Assembly (NCBI GenBank): GCA_018714805.1
Contig: DVMW01000043.1
Coordinates: 32,522 to 96,521, forward strand
DNA from: Candidatus Fimenecus excrementigallinarum
Lineage (GTDB): Bacteria > Bacillota > Clostridia > Oscillospirales > Acutalibacteraceae
Length of the DNA stretch: 64,000 bases
Direction: 5' to 3'
Below the pieces are notes generated by a model, which was not told the DNA's origin, did no database searches, and saw only the letters and a list, made by a program, of their open reading frames with translations. Below, piece after piece: positions 1-7,781 of the stretch; within the stretch, counting starts at the first letter, position 1; each line of letters starts with the position of its first letter. A program made the position numbers and the translations under genes.

Positions 1-31
1 CCGTACGGTGTTTCAACTTTACACCGTGCGG
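1..31. terminator. Hairpin downstream of the rluA-like gene, probable terminator
   Basis: Eleven-base arms (CCGTACGGTGT and ACACCGTGCGG, one G-U pair) flank a short A/T-rich loop. The hairpin lies 25 nt past the stop of the minus-strand pseudouridine synthase. The sequence that would hold its T-run on the minus strand is outside the window, so direction is unresolved; it could also end a + strand gene to the left. Confidence 0.45.
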
Positions 32-55
32 GTTTCTATATTATATAGTATAGAT

Positions 56-1024
56 TTACAGCGTTCCGTCACGAAATGCGTCCCGAAACCAGACCGCGGG
101 GACCTCGAACGACTTCTGATTTAAGTAGGAAAGCGCCCCTGCGTCGGTTTGAAAATCGAAAACCAGCTTATAGGCGTACAGGCATTGCTTTTTATAGCCG
201 TAGGGCTTGTTTTGCGCGTTGGAGCCGTACTTGCCGTCGCCGAGCAGCGGGTGTCCCAGGGCGGCAAGCTGGGCGCGAATCTGATGCGTGCGGCCGGTCA
301 AGAGGTCGATTTCCAGCAGGGATAACCCGTTTCGGCTGTCCAATACGCGGTATTTCGTGGCGATGGACTTGCTGCCGGGGCGCGGCGTCTGCAAAATTTT
401 CACCTGATTGTGCTTTTCGTCCTTGAACAGGTAGCCCGTGACGGTTGCGCTTTGCGGCTTCGGCGTACCGTGCACCAGGCAGAGGTAGTATTTGTGCAGC
501 TCGCGGTCCTTCATCTTTTGGTTGAGGATGCGCAGCGCAAGCGCGTTTTTCGCGGCGATGACGATACCGCCCGTGTTGCGGTCAATGCGGTTGACAAGCG
601 CCGGAGCAAACGCGTTTTCCGCCTCGGGGTCATATTCGCCTTTTTCGTAGAGATAGCGCTGCACCCGCCCTATGAGCGTGTCGATGTATTCCCGGTCGTC
701 CGGGTGGCACAGAAGACCCTGCTTTTTGTCGAGCAGCAGGAGATTTTCGTCCTCGTACAGAACGGAAAGCGACCGCCCCGCACGCAAAAAGTCATACGCG
801 AACTGCGCCTGCGGGCGTGTGAGAAATTCGTCCGCGACATACAGCGCGAGCGTATCGCCGCTGGCAAGGCGCTGGGAGATTTCCGCGCGCTTGCCGTTGA
901 CCTTGATGCGTTTCTTTCGAATATACTTATATAGTAGCGACTGCGGCAGGTTCGGGAACGCCTTTTGCAAGAAGGCGTCCAGCCTTTTCCCCGCGTCGTT
1001 TGCGCCGATAACCAGCTCTTTCAT
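56..1024 (-). CDS. RluA-family 23S rRNA/tRNA pseudouridine synthase
   Basis: This 322-residue cytoplasmic enzyme isomerises specific uridines in structured RNA to pseudouridine. An S4-like RNA-binding segment covers about residues 12-65 (GKRLDAFL, IRKKRIKVNGKR). The catalytic domain follows, with the family motif NRIDRNTGG; Asp148 there is the expected nucleophile. GRTHQIRAQLAALGHPLLGD comes near the C-terminus. The ATG at 1024 was chosen over an upstream extension because AGGAGG sits 8 nt before it and residues before that Met do not resemble the family. The exact target uridine (RluC/RluD/YlyB type) cannot be told from sequence. It is a stand-alone minus-strand gene. Confidence 0.9.
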   Translation of the reverse strand: MKELVIGANDAGKRLDAFLQKAFPNLPQSLLYKYIRKKRIKVNGKRAEISQRLASGDTLALYVADEFLTRPQAQFAYDFLRAGRSLSVLYEDENLLLLDKKQGLLCHPDDREYIDTLIGRVQRYLYEKGEYDPEAENAFAPALVNRIDRNTGGIVIAAKNALALRILNQKMKDRELHKYYLCLVHGTPKPQSATVTGYLFKDEKHNQVKILQTPRPGSKSIATKYRVLDSRNGLSLLEIDLLTGRTHQIRAQLAALGHPLLGDGKYGSNAQNKPYGYKKQCLYAYKLVFDFQTDAGALSYLNQKSFEVPAVWFRDAFRDGTL

Positions 1025-1051
1025 GGCCTTTTCCTCCTGTAAGCTATATAC

Positions 1052-1060
1052 AGTATAGCA
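1052..1060 (-). promoter_or_regulatory. Extended -10 promoter of the rluA-like gene
   Basis: On the minus strand TGC-TATACT forms an extended -10 element. It is placed so that transcription would start about 20 nt before the start codon. No good -35 hexamer is present at 17 nt; the extended -10 may compensate. Confidence 0.4.
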
Positions 1061-1463
1061 CGTCTTTTCCCGAATTTCCACCGCTGAAGTCAAAAGGGGA
1101 AAACGCCCCGGATTTTAGCTGAAATTCAGCGCCGATTTGCGCCTGCGTGGGGAAATTTACTTGTAATTTCACAGCAACAGCCGGAAATGCTTTTTCCGTT
1201 TTTCGGTTCCGGCGGAGAAATTACATAGTTTCCCTGCATATGCATATACTATATGTGGAAAACAGGGCGAATTTTTGCGGAAAATTAGGCGAAATACCGG
1301 CCTGTAACCCCTTTGTAATCTGTTGTAAGATTTTTAACTTTTCCACAAATATTCACTCCCCGTAAAATCGGATTGTTCAAAAGTCCGGCCGGAAACCGCT
1401 CGAAATGACAGATTCTGCCATTGGCCGTTGTGCAAAATCAACAAAAAGTGATTCTCGGGAAAT
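1061..1463. other. Non-coding gap, no gene recognised
   Basis: About 400 nt between the divergent rluA-like gene and the promoter of the 3D-domain gene. Open frames here are short and have no Shine-Dalgarno sequence. The stretch holds an A/T-rich patch with the palindrome TGCATATGCA near 1235-1245, and two 9-mers (1254-1262 and 1339-1347) that resemble degenerate DnaA boxes in opposite orientation. I assign no function. Confidence 0.5.
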
Positions 1464-1492
1464 TTGACAATTAGCACTCCTGGAAATATAAT
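1464..1492 (+). promoter_or_regulatory. Consensus vegetative promoter for the 3D-domain gene
   Basis: TTGACA (1464-1469), a 17-nt spacer and TATAAT (1487-1492) match the SigA consensus perfectly. Transcription should start near 1499, giving an untranslated leader of about 127 nt. Confidence 0.85.
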
Positions 1493-1498
1493 GTCCCC

Positions 1499-1626
1499 CG
1501 TCACAAGCGCTAGTAACAGCGGCGTCACAAAAACGTCTGCCGAAAAACTCTTTCTGATTCGGCATTCGGACGCCCAACAGCCGCCCACCGCGCATTTCCC
1601 CGGGCGGTATGAGTTAAAGGAGCAGA
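1499..1626 (+). promoter_or_regulatory. Structured 5' leader of the 3D-domain gene
   Basis: The leader contains a stem of CGTC plus TGCCGAA (1534-1544) against TTCGGCA plus GACG (1558-1572, with a 4-nt bulge). A second stem pairs CCGCCC (1581-1586) with GGGCGG (1602-1607) just before the ribosome-binding site. No T-run follows either stem, so this is not a classic attenuator. Genes of this family are often preceded by c-di-AMP (ydaO) riboswitches, but I do not see that motif here. Confidence 0.4.
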
Positions 1627-2883
1627 ATGATGATAACTGAATTAAAAGGGTATGCGAAGGCGACCCGCATGACTTTCTCGAAAGTCCTTGCGCTGATTCT
1701 GGCGCTCGCGCTGCTTTGCGCCGTCACCGCTTTCGCTGCCACGCCCTCCGCGTATGTCGTTGACATTTACGACGGAGCGGCAATCACAAGAGTAGAGACG
1801 ACCAAAACGGACGCCTACGAAATTGTGGAGCAGGCCGACATTTCGCTTTCCGAGCAGGATAAGCTCGGGCTGGACGCGTTCCATGCCGGCGAGGACAGCG
1901 TGATTACGATTTATCGCGCTTCGAATGTGACCTTTGTCAGCCTTACAGGTGAAACCAAGGAGCTTGTCGCCGCGGGCACCGTCGCCGACCTGCTCGAGAC
2001 CCTCGGGGTTACGCTGCAAGCGGAACAGCTTGTCAGCGTGCCGGAGGACACGGTGCTTACGGACGGTCTTGTTGTCCGCATCACGAACGCGTATCACGTA
2101 AACGTTACGGCGGACGGCCAGACGAAAGAGCTGCTTATCGGCGAAGGAACGGTGCGCGACGCGCTTGACGCGGCGGGCATTACGCTCGGCGCGGACGACG
2201 AAACAAGCCCCGCGCTGGATTCCGAACTCTATGATGCGCTGTCCGTCACGGTTTACCGTGTGACCTACACGGAGCGCACGGTGACGGAAATCGTCCCGTT
2301 CGCGAAGGAGACGCAGCGTTCCGCTTCCCTCTATAAAGGGGAGAGCAAAGTCACCCAGCAGGGTGTAAACGGCTCGCGGACCGTTACCTATCGGGATAAG
2401 GTTGTGGACGGCGAGGTCGCTTCCTCCGAGGAGCTTGCCGAGACGGTCCACGAGCAGGCCGTCCCGCAGATTACGGTGGTCGGGACAAAGCAGAAGCCCG
2501 TTAGCATTTCTTCGCTGAAAAACAGCGGCAAGGCCATTTCGGAGCTGCAGCCGCCCGCGTCCTTGCAGATTGTCAACGGCGCGCCGACGCAGTATTCGAA
2601 GATTATCACCGGTAAAGCCGCCGCCTATACGGACCATCCCGGCGCCAAAACCGCCAGCGGCCGTACCGTAAAGGCAGGCTATATCGCAGTCAATCCGAAG
2701 CAGATTCCGTACGGTACGGAGCTGTGGATTGTTTCTACAGACGGTATCGTATACGGCTACGCCATTGCGGCGGACACCGGCGGATTCGTGAAAAAGGGCA
2801 AGTTTACGGTTGACCTGTTCATGAATTCGGAGTCCGAATGTGTGCAATGGGGTGCGCGCGACGTGGTTATCTACGTCCTGTAA
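1627..2883 (+). CDS. Secreted G5/3D-domain cell-wall protein (YabE/Rpf-like)
   Basis: A 418-residue exported protein, probably a peptidoglycan-remodelling factor. A basic N-terminus and a hydrophobic stretch (about residues 18-38, ending AFAAT) act as signal or anchor. Ubiquitin-like DUF348 repeats follow (about 40-210), then a G5 domain (about 213-290; TVTEIVPFAKETQ, VTYRDKVVDGEV). The C-terminus is a 3D domain (about 325-418) with KAGYIAVNPKQIPYGTELWI, AADTGG and VDLFMNSESE; the three conserved Asp define this fold. It is related to B. subtilis YabE and to the catalytic domain of MltA-type lytic enzymes, so muralytic activity is inferred. AGGAG lies 4 nt before the first ATG and 7 nt before a second ATG at 1630, so either could be the start. 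It is transcribed alone, between a consensus promoter and a terminator. Confidence 0.88.
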   Translation: MMITELKGYAKATRMTFSKVLALILALALLCAVTAFAATPSAYVVDIYDGAAITRVETTKTDAYEIVEQADISLSEQDKLGLDAFHAGEDSVITIYRASNVTFVSLTGETKELVAAGTVADLLETLGVTLQAEQLVSVPEDTVLTDGLVVRITNAYHVNVTADGQTKELLIGEGTVRDALDAAGITLGADDETSPALDSELYDALSVTVYRVTYTERTVTEIVPFAKETQRSASLYKGESKVTQQGVNGSRTVTYRDKVVDGEVASSEELAETVHEQAVPQITVVGTKQKPVSISSLKNSGKAISELQPPASLQIVNGAPTQYSKIITGKAAAYTDHPGAKTASGRTVKAGYIAVNPKQIPYGTELWIVSTDGIVYGYAIAADTGGFVKKGKFTVDLFMNSESECVQWGARDVVIYVL

Positions 2884-2910
2884 GCGCACCGGCAGAAAAC
2901 TTGTGACGAC

Positions 2911-2940
2911 GTCCCCCGGGGTGCCCCGGGGGCATTTTTT
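2911..2940 (+). terminator. Rho-independent terminator
   Basis: A very GC-rich inverted repeat (CCCCCGGG / CCCGGGGG with a 4-nt loop) is followed by six Ts, 30 nt after the 3D-domain gene. Confidence 0.85.
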
Positions 2941-3046
2941 ATGGACAGAACGCTCTCCTTTGTCCGATTGCAGAGTGCCTTTGCACGGTTTCTGCGCGAA
3001 TCCGGCATTTTGGCGCAAACAAAGCAAAATTCTTTTGCAAAAACAC

Positions 3047-3075
3047 TTGGAAACTTGCACGGAATCGTTTATAAT
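3047..3075 (+). promoter_or_regulatory. Promoter of the hprK operon
   Basis: TTGGAA (3047-3052), 17-nt spacer and TATAAT (3070-3075). A start site near 3082 lies beyond the ATG at 3077, which supports the GTG at 3104 as the hprK start. Confidence 0.7.
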
Positions 3076-3103
3076 AATGGAAATTGGGAAAGGGAGTGTC
3101 GCC

Positions 3104-4063
3104 GTGGCCACAAACTATTCCGTAGCCTTGGAACGCATTTTGCGGGAATTCAGCTTTGAGACGCTGTTTTTGCCGGCGGAGGCCTCGGAGCTTTACGTTA
3201 CGTCGCAGGACGTGAACCGCCCCGGGCTGCTGCTTGCCGGGCGCGACGACTACTTTGACCCGGCGCGCATCCAGATATTGGGCCTTTCCGAAATGGAATT
3301 TTTAAAGACCAAAACGCAGCACGAGCAGGCGCAGGCGCTCGAACGCCTTACCTCGCGCAAGCCCGCGGGGATTCTCATTACCCGCGACCTTGCCTGCCCG
3401 GAAGACCTGCTTTCCCTGTGCAAAACATACGGCGTGCCGCTTCTGCGCACGGGGGAATCGACCTCAAGCTGTATGTCCGCGCTGATTTACTTTTTGGGTA
3501 CGGAGCTTGCCGAGCGCGTGACCCGGCACGGCGTGCTTGTGGAGGTTTACGGCGAGGGCGTTTTGATTATCGGCGACAGCGGCGTCGGCAAAAGCGAAAC
3601 CGCCATTGAGCTGATAAAGCGCGGGCACCGCCTTATCGCGGATGATGCGGTCGAGATTCGCCGCGTTTCCGCCAAGGCGCTGGTCGGCTCGGCGCCGGAC
3701 AATATCCGTCATTTTATCGAGGTGCGCGGCATCGGCATTATCAACGCCCGCCGCATTTTCGGCATGGGCGCCGTCAAGCTGACGGAAAAAATCGATTTGG
3801 TTGTGCAGCTTGAGCCCTGGGACCCGGAAAAGGTATACGACCGCATGGGGCTTGACGATGTGCACACAAGCATCATGGGCGTGCAGGTGCCGGTCGCCGT
3901 CGTGCCCGTAAAGCCCGGGCGCAACCTTGCCGTTATCATTGAGGTTGCTGCCATGAACAACCGCCAGAAAAAAATGGGCTACAACGCGGCGCGCGAGCTT
4001 TTGCAGCACCTCGGCATTGAGGAGGAAGCCGGCTCCTATGCAGAACAGACGGAGGTCTGGTAA
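3104..4063 (+). CDS. hprK: HPr kinase/phosphorylase
   Basis: This 319-residue enzyme phosphorylates HPr of the PTS on Ser46 and also removes that phosphate, feeding carbon catabolite control. The N-terminal MurF-like domain (1-130) precedes the kinase domain with Walker A GDSGVGKS (157-164). The family signature (EVRGIGIINARRIFG, about 204-220) is also present. The GTG start was chosen because AAAGGGAG sits 8 nt upstream and because an in-frame ATG at 3077 would lie before the predicted transcript start. It heads a run with a ROK glucokinase, murB, rapZ and whiA, linking sugar status to wall synthesis and division. Length is normal for the family. Confidence 0.95.
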   Translation: MATNYSVALERILREFSFETLFLPAEASELYVTSQDVNRPGLLLAGRDDYFDPARIQILGLSEMEFLKTKTQHEQAQALERLTSRKPAGILITRDLACPEDLLSLCKTYGVPLLRTGESTSSCMSALIYFLGTELAERVTRHGVLVEVYGEGVLIIGDSGVGKSETAIELIKRGHRLIADDAVEIRRVSAKALVGSAPDNIRHFIEVRGIGIINARRIFGMGAVKLTEKIDLVVQLEPWDPEKVYDRMGLDDVHTSIMGVQVPVAVVPVKPGRNLAVIIEVAAMNNRQKKMGYNAARELLQHLGIEEEAGSYAEQTEVW

Positions 4064-4103
4064 GGCTGTCCAATACATAAAGATATAAACGGAGGAATGG
4101 AAT

Positions 4104-5051
4104 ATGTATCGTGTAGGTGTGGACCTCGGCGGCACAAACATTGTTGTCGGCGTCGTCGATGAGTACTATAAAATCATCGCCAAGGCCAAGCGCAAAACGG
4201 CCTGTCCGCGGCCGGCCGGGGAGATTCTCAAGGACATCGCGCTTTGCGTGCAGGACGCGGTGCGCACGGCCGGGCTTACGATGGAGGATGTGCAGTCTAT
4301 CGGCATCGGCACGCCCGGTTCCGTCAACAAAAAGCTCGGGATGATTGAGTACGCCAACAACCTGGACTTCGACAAGGTCCCCGCGCGGGAAATCCTCTCG
4401 AAATACTTTACGCAGCCCATTTACCTTGAAAATGACGCAAACTGCGCCGCGCTCGGCGAAGCGGTTGCGGGCGCGGGCGGCAACGTGGAAAATTTCGTGG
4501 CCATTACGCTCGGTACGGGCGTCGGCAGCGGCATCATCGTCAACGGCAAAATCGTCAACGGCTGCAACGACGCCGGCGGCGAAATGGGGCATTCCGTTCT
4601 CGTCGTGGACGGCGAGCCCTGCACCTGCGGGCGGCGCGGCTGCTGGGAGGCGTATTCCTCCGCGACGGCGCTGGTCCGTCAGACCCGTAAGGCGATGCGG
4701 GAAAATCCCGACTCCGTTATGTGGGAGATTGCCGACCGCGACCTCCAAAACGTCAACGGGCGCACGGCCTTCGAGGGGATGCGCCGCGGCGACCGGACTG
4801 CGCAGGACGTGGTGGATACATATATCAAGTACCTTGCCGCCGGCATTACGAACGCCATCAACATTTTTCAGCCGGATGTGCTGTGCGTCGGCGGCGGGAT
4901 TGGCTGTGAAGGCGAGCCGCTGCTCGAACCGGTGCGCCGCTATGTGGAAAAAGAGCGCTACAGCATCCATTGCGGCAAGCAGACGCGCATCTGCTCGGCG
5001 GTACTCGGCAACGACGCGGGCATCATCGGCGCGGCGCTGCTGAATGAATGA
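4104..5051 (+). CDS. ROK-family glucokinase
   Basis: A 315-residue cytosolic sugar kinase that most likely phosphorylates glucose with ATP to glucose-6-phosphate. The phosphate-binding motif DLGGTN is at about residues 7-12. The ROK zinc motif is CTCGRRGC (Cys173, 175, 180) followed by WEAY. The catalytic Asp lies in LENDANCAALGEA, and the glycine-rich LGTGVGSG loop is present. There is no N-terminal DNA-binding domain, so it is a kinase rather than a ROK repressor. GGAGGAATGGAAT precedes the ATG. It follows hprK by 40 nt and overlaps the longest murB frame by ATGA. Substrate is inferred from family; fructose or N-acetylmannosamine kinases share the fold. Confidence 0.88.
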   Translation: MYRVGVDLGGTNIVVGVVDEYYKIIAKAKRKTACPRPAGEILKDIALCVQDAVRTAGLTMEDVQSIGIGTPGSVNKKLGMIEYANNLDFDKVPAREILSKYFTQPIYLENDANCAALGEAVAGAGGNVENFVAITLGTGVGSGIIVNGKIVNGCNDAGGEMGHSVLVVDGEPCTCGRRGCWEAYSSATALVRQTRKAMRENPDSVMWEIADRDLQNVNGRTAFEGMRRGDRTAQDVVDTYIKYLAAGITNAINIFQPDVLCVGGGIGCEGEPLLEPVRRYVEKERYSIHCGKQTRICSAVLGNDAGIIGAALLNE

Positions 5052-5071
5052 GCGAAACGGAGGGATTCGCG

Positions 5072-6013
5072 GTGTTTGACGCGGTCCTAAAAGCCGCGCG
5101 CAGGCACGGCGTGCGCTGGGAAACGGACTATCCCATGCGGAAGCTGACAACCTTTCGCACGGGCGGTCCTGCGTCGCTGCTGGTGCAGCCAAACAGCGAG
5201 GGCGCGCTGCAGGATATTTTGCAGGCGGCGCTTTCGGAAAATATACCGTACTGCGTGATTGGCAACGGCAGCAACCTGCTGGTATCCGACGAAGGGTTTT
5301 GCGGGCTTGTCATCCGCATCGGCGCGGAAATGTCCGGGATTGAGGAGCTCGGCGGCGGCCGGCTGCGTGTGGAGGCCGGCGCTTCCATGAGCACGCTTTG
5401 CAACGCGGCCTGCAAGCTGGGGCTGTCCGGGCTGGAATTTGCCTTCGGCATCCCGGGGACTGCCGGCGGCGCCGCTGTGATGAACGCCGGCGCGTACGGC
5501 GGGGAAATGCGGGACGTGCTGCTTTCCTGCGACCATCTCGACAGCCGCGGAAATCCCGGCGCCTTTACAGGGGAAGCTTTAGACCTTTCCTACCGCCACA
5601 GCGCGTATTCCGCCGGCGGTTACATCCTTACGGCGCTGACGCTGCGCCTCATGCCGGACAGCACGCAGGCCATCCGCGCGCGTATGGAGGAAAATCTCCG
5701 CCGCCGCAAGGAAAAGCAGCCCCTGGATTTTCCGAGCGCCGGAAGTACGTTTAAACGCCCCGAGGGGCATTTTGCCGGCGCGCTTATCGAGCAATGCGGA
5801 CTCAAAGGCTGCCGCATCGGCGGCGCGCAGGTCAGCGAAAAGCACGCGGGGTTCATTATTAACGCACAAGAAGCGACCTCCGCCGATATTGCCGCCCTGA
5901 TTGCCTTCGTCCGGCAAAGGGTGCTCGAGGAAACCGGCGTTTTGCTCTCGCCGGAAGTGAAATGGATTGGGCCGCTGCCTGAAAGTGGGGATGCTGCATT
6001 ATGGAACTCGTAA
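5072..6013 (+). CDS. murB: UDP-N-acetylenolpyruvoylglucosamine reductase
   Basis: An FAD- and NADPH-dependent enzyme that makes UDP-MurNAc, the second committed step of peptidoglycan precursor synthesis. About 313 residues. Visible motifs are TTFRTGGPA (FAD binding), GNGSNLLVSDEGF, GIPGTAGGAAVMNAGAYGGEM split around the flavin site, SYRHSAY and SAGSTFKRP. The C-terminal IEQCGLKGCRIGGAQVSEKH carries the substrate-binding Glu and Lys. Two starts are possible: ATG 5048, which overlaps the glucokinase stop, and GTG 5072. I prefer GTG 5072 because CGGAGGG lies 7 nt upstream and the protein then starts at the usual family position. The next gene, rapZ, begins 13 nt before the murB stop. Confidence 0.93.
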   Translation: MFDAVLKAARRHGVRWETDYPMRKLTTFRTGGPASLLVQPNSEGALQDILQAALSENIPYCVIGNGSNLLVSDEGFCGLVIRIGAEMSGIEELGGGRLRVEAGASMSTLCNAACKLGLSGLEFAFGIPGTAGGAAVMNAGAYGGEMRDVLLSCDHLDSRGNPGAFTGEALDLSYRHSAYSAGGYILTALTLRLMPDSTQAIRARMEENLRRRKEKQPLDFPSAGSTFKRPEGHFAGALIEQCGLKGCRIGGAQVSEKHAGFIINAQEATSADIAALIAFVRQRVLEETGVLLSPEVKWIGPLPESGDAALWNS

Positions 6014-6861
6014 TTGTAACCGGGCTTTCCGGCGCCGGCAAATCCCGCGCCGCCGACGCGCTCGAGGACATCGGGTTTTACTGCGTCGACAATATGCCGC
6101 CGCTGCTCATTCCGACCTTTGTGGAGCTGATTTTAAAATCCAAGGAAAAGCGCGCGCGTGTGGCGCTTGTCGCGGATATTCGGCTTGGCAGCTCGTTCAC
6201 CGACCTGTTTGCGGTGCTCGGCGACCTTGAAAACATGAACGTGCAATACAAGATTCTCTTTATCGATGCGGATACGGAGGTCATTGCGCACCGCTACCAG
6301 GAGACGCGCCGCAAGCATCCGCTGTCGGACGAGCTCGGCGGCCCCTCCGTGCGCGAGGCGATTGAACGCGAGCGGGAGATTCTTTTGCCGGCGCGGCAGA
6401 AGGCCGATTACATCATCGATACGTCCCAGGTCACGAGCTCGCAGTTTAAGGAGCGCGTCGCGGCGCTGTTTTTGGAAAATGCGGACAACGCTTTAAAGAT
6501 TTTCTGCATTTCGTTCGGCTTCAAGCACGGCACGCCGAAAGAGGCCGACCTGGTTTTCGACGTGCGCTGCCTGCCGAACCCGTTCTATATCCCGGAGCTC
6601 AAAGGCCATACGGGGCTCGAGGACCCGGTTCGCAATTTCGTAATGAAATTTGACCAGGCCAAGGGCTTGGAGCGCCGGCTTTACGATTTGCTGGATTTTC
6701 TGCTGCCGCTGTACCGCACGGAGGGGAAAAGCCAGCTGACCATCGCCATAGGCTGCACGGGCGGCAAGCACCGTTCCGTTGTGTTTGCCGAGCTTATTAA
6801 CCGGCATCTTTTGGAAAACGGCGCTTGCAGCAGCGTGTACCACCGCGATATTTCCAGGTAA
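6001..6861 (+). CDS. rapZ: RNase adapter / nucleotide-binding protein RapZ (YvcJ)
   Basis: A 286-residue P-loop protein of the RapZ/YvcJ family. Family members bind nucleotides; in enterobacteria RapZ controls glmS through small RNAs, and in Bacillus YvcJ affects competence. Walker A is GLSGAGKS (8-15), then the conserved GFYCVDNMPP and the C-terminal CTGGKHRSV loop thought to sense a sugar-phosphate-like ligand. Its start overlaps murB by 13 nt, so translation is coupled. In most Clostridia and Bacilli, yvcK follows rapZ before whiA; here whiA follows after only 7 nt and yvcK is absent. Precise role in this organism is inferred. Confidence 0.93.
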   Translation: MELVIVTGLSGAGKSRAADALEDIGFYCVDNMPPLLIPTFVELILKSKEKRARVALVADIRLGSSFTDLFAVLGDLENMNVQYKILFIDADTEVIAHRYQETRRKHPLSDELGGPSVREAIEREREILLPARQKADYIIDTSQVTSSQFKERVAALFLENADNALKIFCISFGFKHGTPKEADLVFDVRCLPNPFYIPELKGHTGLEDPVRNFVMKFDQAKGLERRLYDLLDFLLPLYRTEGKSQLTIAIGCTGGKHRSVVFAELINRHLLENGACSSVYHRDISR

Positions 6862-6868
6862 GAGGGAT

Positions 6869-7762
6869 ATGTCTTTTTCATCCGATTTAAAACTGGAGCT
6901 TTTGGGGCTTGCCTGTGACAAGCCCTGCTGTAAGCTGGCGGAGAACTACGGGCTGATGCTGTTCGGCAAAGGCTTTTCCGCCGGCGAAATTTCGCTGACG
7001 ACGGAAAACAGCGGCGTAGCAGAGCGTTACCGCTATGTGGCCGGGCGGCTTTGCCGCGGGGAGCCCCAGCTTTTGCGCGCGTCCGCAAAAAAGTACAGGG
7101 TTTCCGTTTTGTCCGCCGAGGACCGCCTGCGCGTGCTTTCCGCTTTCGGGTACGACGGCCGCGAGCGCACGCGGCGGCTCAACTGGGGCAACATTTCGGA
7201 AGAATGCTGCATCGGTTCCTTTTTGCGCGGCGCTTTTTTAACCTGCGGGACGGTGACCGCGCCTGAAAAGAATTACCACCTGGAATTCGTTGTCCCGCAT
7301 TACAATTTGTGTCAGGACTTGAAAAAGTTTCTGGAGGATAATGAATTTTTCCCAAAGGAGGTGCGGCGCGGCGGACACTACGTGCTGTATTTCAAGAAAA
7401 CCGAGGACATCCAAAATCTCATCGGGATTATGGGCGCGGCGCGCTTCGTCATGGAATTCATCGATGTGATTGTATACAAGGATATCCGCAACAACGTCAA
7501 CCGCCGCTTGAATTTTGAAAGCGCCAACCTCAACAAGACCGTGAACGCCGCCATGCGGCAAAACGAGCTTCTGAAAAAGCTTGGCGCGTCCGCTTGCTTT
7601 TCCGAGCTGCCTGCGGATTGGCAAAGCATTGCAAGGCTGCGGCTGGAGAACCCGGAGCTTTCGCTGCAGCAAATCGGCGACGAGCTTACGCCGCCCATGT
7701 CGCGCTCCGGTGTGAATTACCGGCTGCGGCGGATGTGTGAAATGGCAGAGACCCTGCACTGA
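6869..7762 (+). CDS. whiA: WhiA-type DNA-binding regulator
   Basis: A 297-residue protein with an N-terminal LAGLIDADG homing-endonuclease-like fold and a C-terminal helix-turn-helix (about 225-290; RLENPELSLQQIGDEL, RSGVNYRLRRM). WhiA controls sporulation and division genes in Streptomyces and affects division and chromosome segregation in Bacillus. The endonuclease catalytic acids are not expected in this family. MSFSSDLKLEL is the typical N-terminus, which fixes the ATG, although the nearest purine run (GAGGG) lies only 2 nt before it. It is 7 nt after rapZ and 19 nt before the next ROK gene. Confidence 0.92.
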   Translation: MSFSSDLKLELLGLACDKPCCKLAENYGLMLFGKGFSAGEISLTTENSGVAERYRYVAGRLCRGEPQLLRASAKKYRVSVLSAEDRLRVLSAFGYDGRERTRRLNWGNISEECCIGSFLRGAFLTCGTVTAPEKNYHLEFVVPHYNLCQDLKKFLEDNEFFPKEVRRGGHYVLYFKKTEDIQNLIGIMGAARFVMEFIDVIVYKDIRNNVNRRLNFESANLNKTVNAAMRQNELLKKLGASACFSELPADWQSIARLRLENPELSLQQIGDELTPPMSRSGVNYRLRRMCEMAETLH

Positions 7763-7781
7763 CCCCTGGAGGTACCCCTTT

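Noticed and set aside
1200..1350. Replication origin, from two DnaA-box-like 9-mers and an A/T-rich patch
   Set aside because: Only two degenerate boxes, no box cluster, and no dnaA or dnaN nearby.
1147..1365. 72-codon plus-strand frame upstream of the 3D-domain gene
   Set aside because: No ribosome-binding site, ends before the promoter, and has no recognisable pattern.
1499..1626. c-di-AMP (ydaO) riboswitch before the 3D-domain gene
   Set aside because: The conserved core sequences of that class are not visible; only generic stems are seen.
1642..3111. Long minus-strand open frame (489 codons) opposite the 3D-domain gene
   Set aside because: It runs antisense to a well-recognised gene, is rich in Arg and His as expected from a GC-rich shadow frame, and has no ribosome-binding site or family match.
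3936..5192. Minus-strand open frame (418 codons) opposite the ROK glucokinase
   Set aside because: Shadow of the glucokinase and murB frames with the composition of a high-GC antisense frame.
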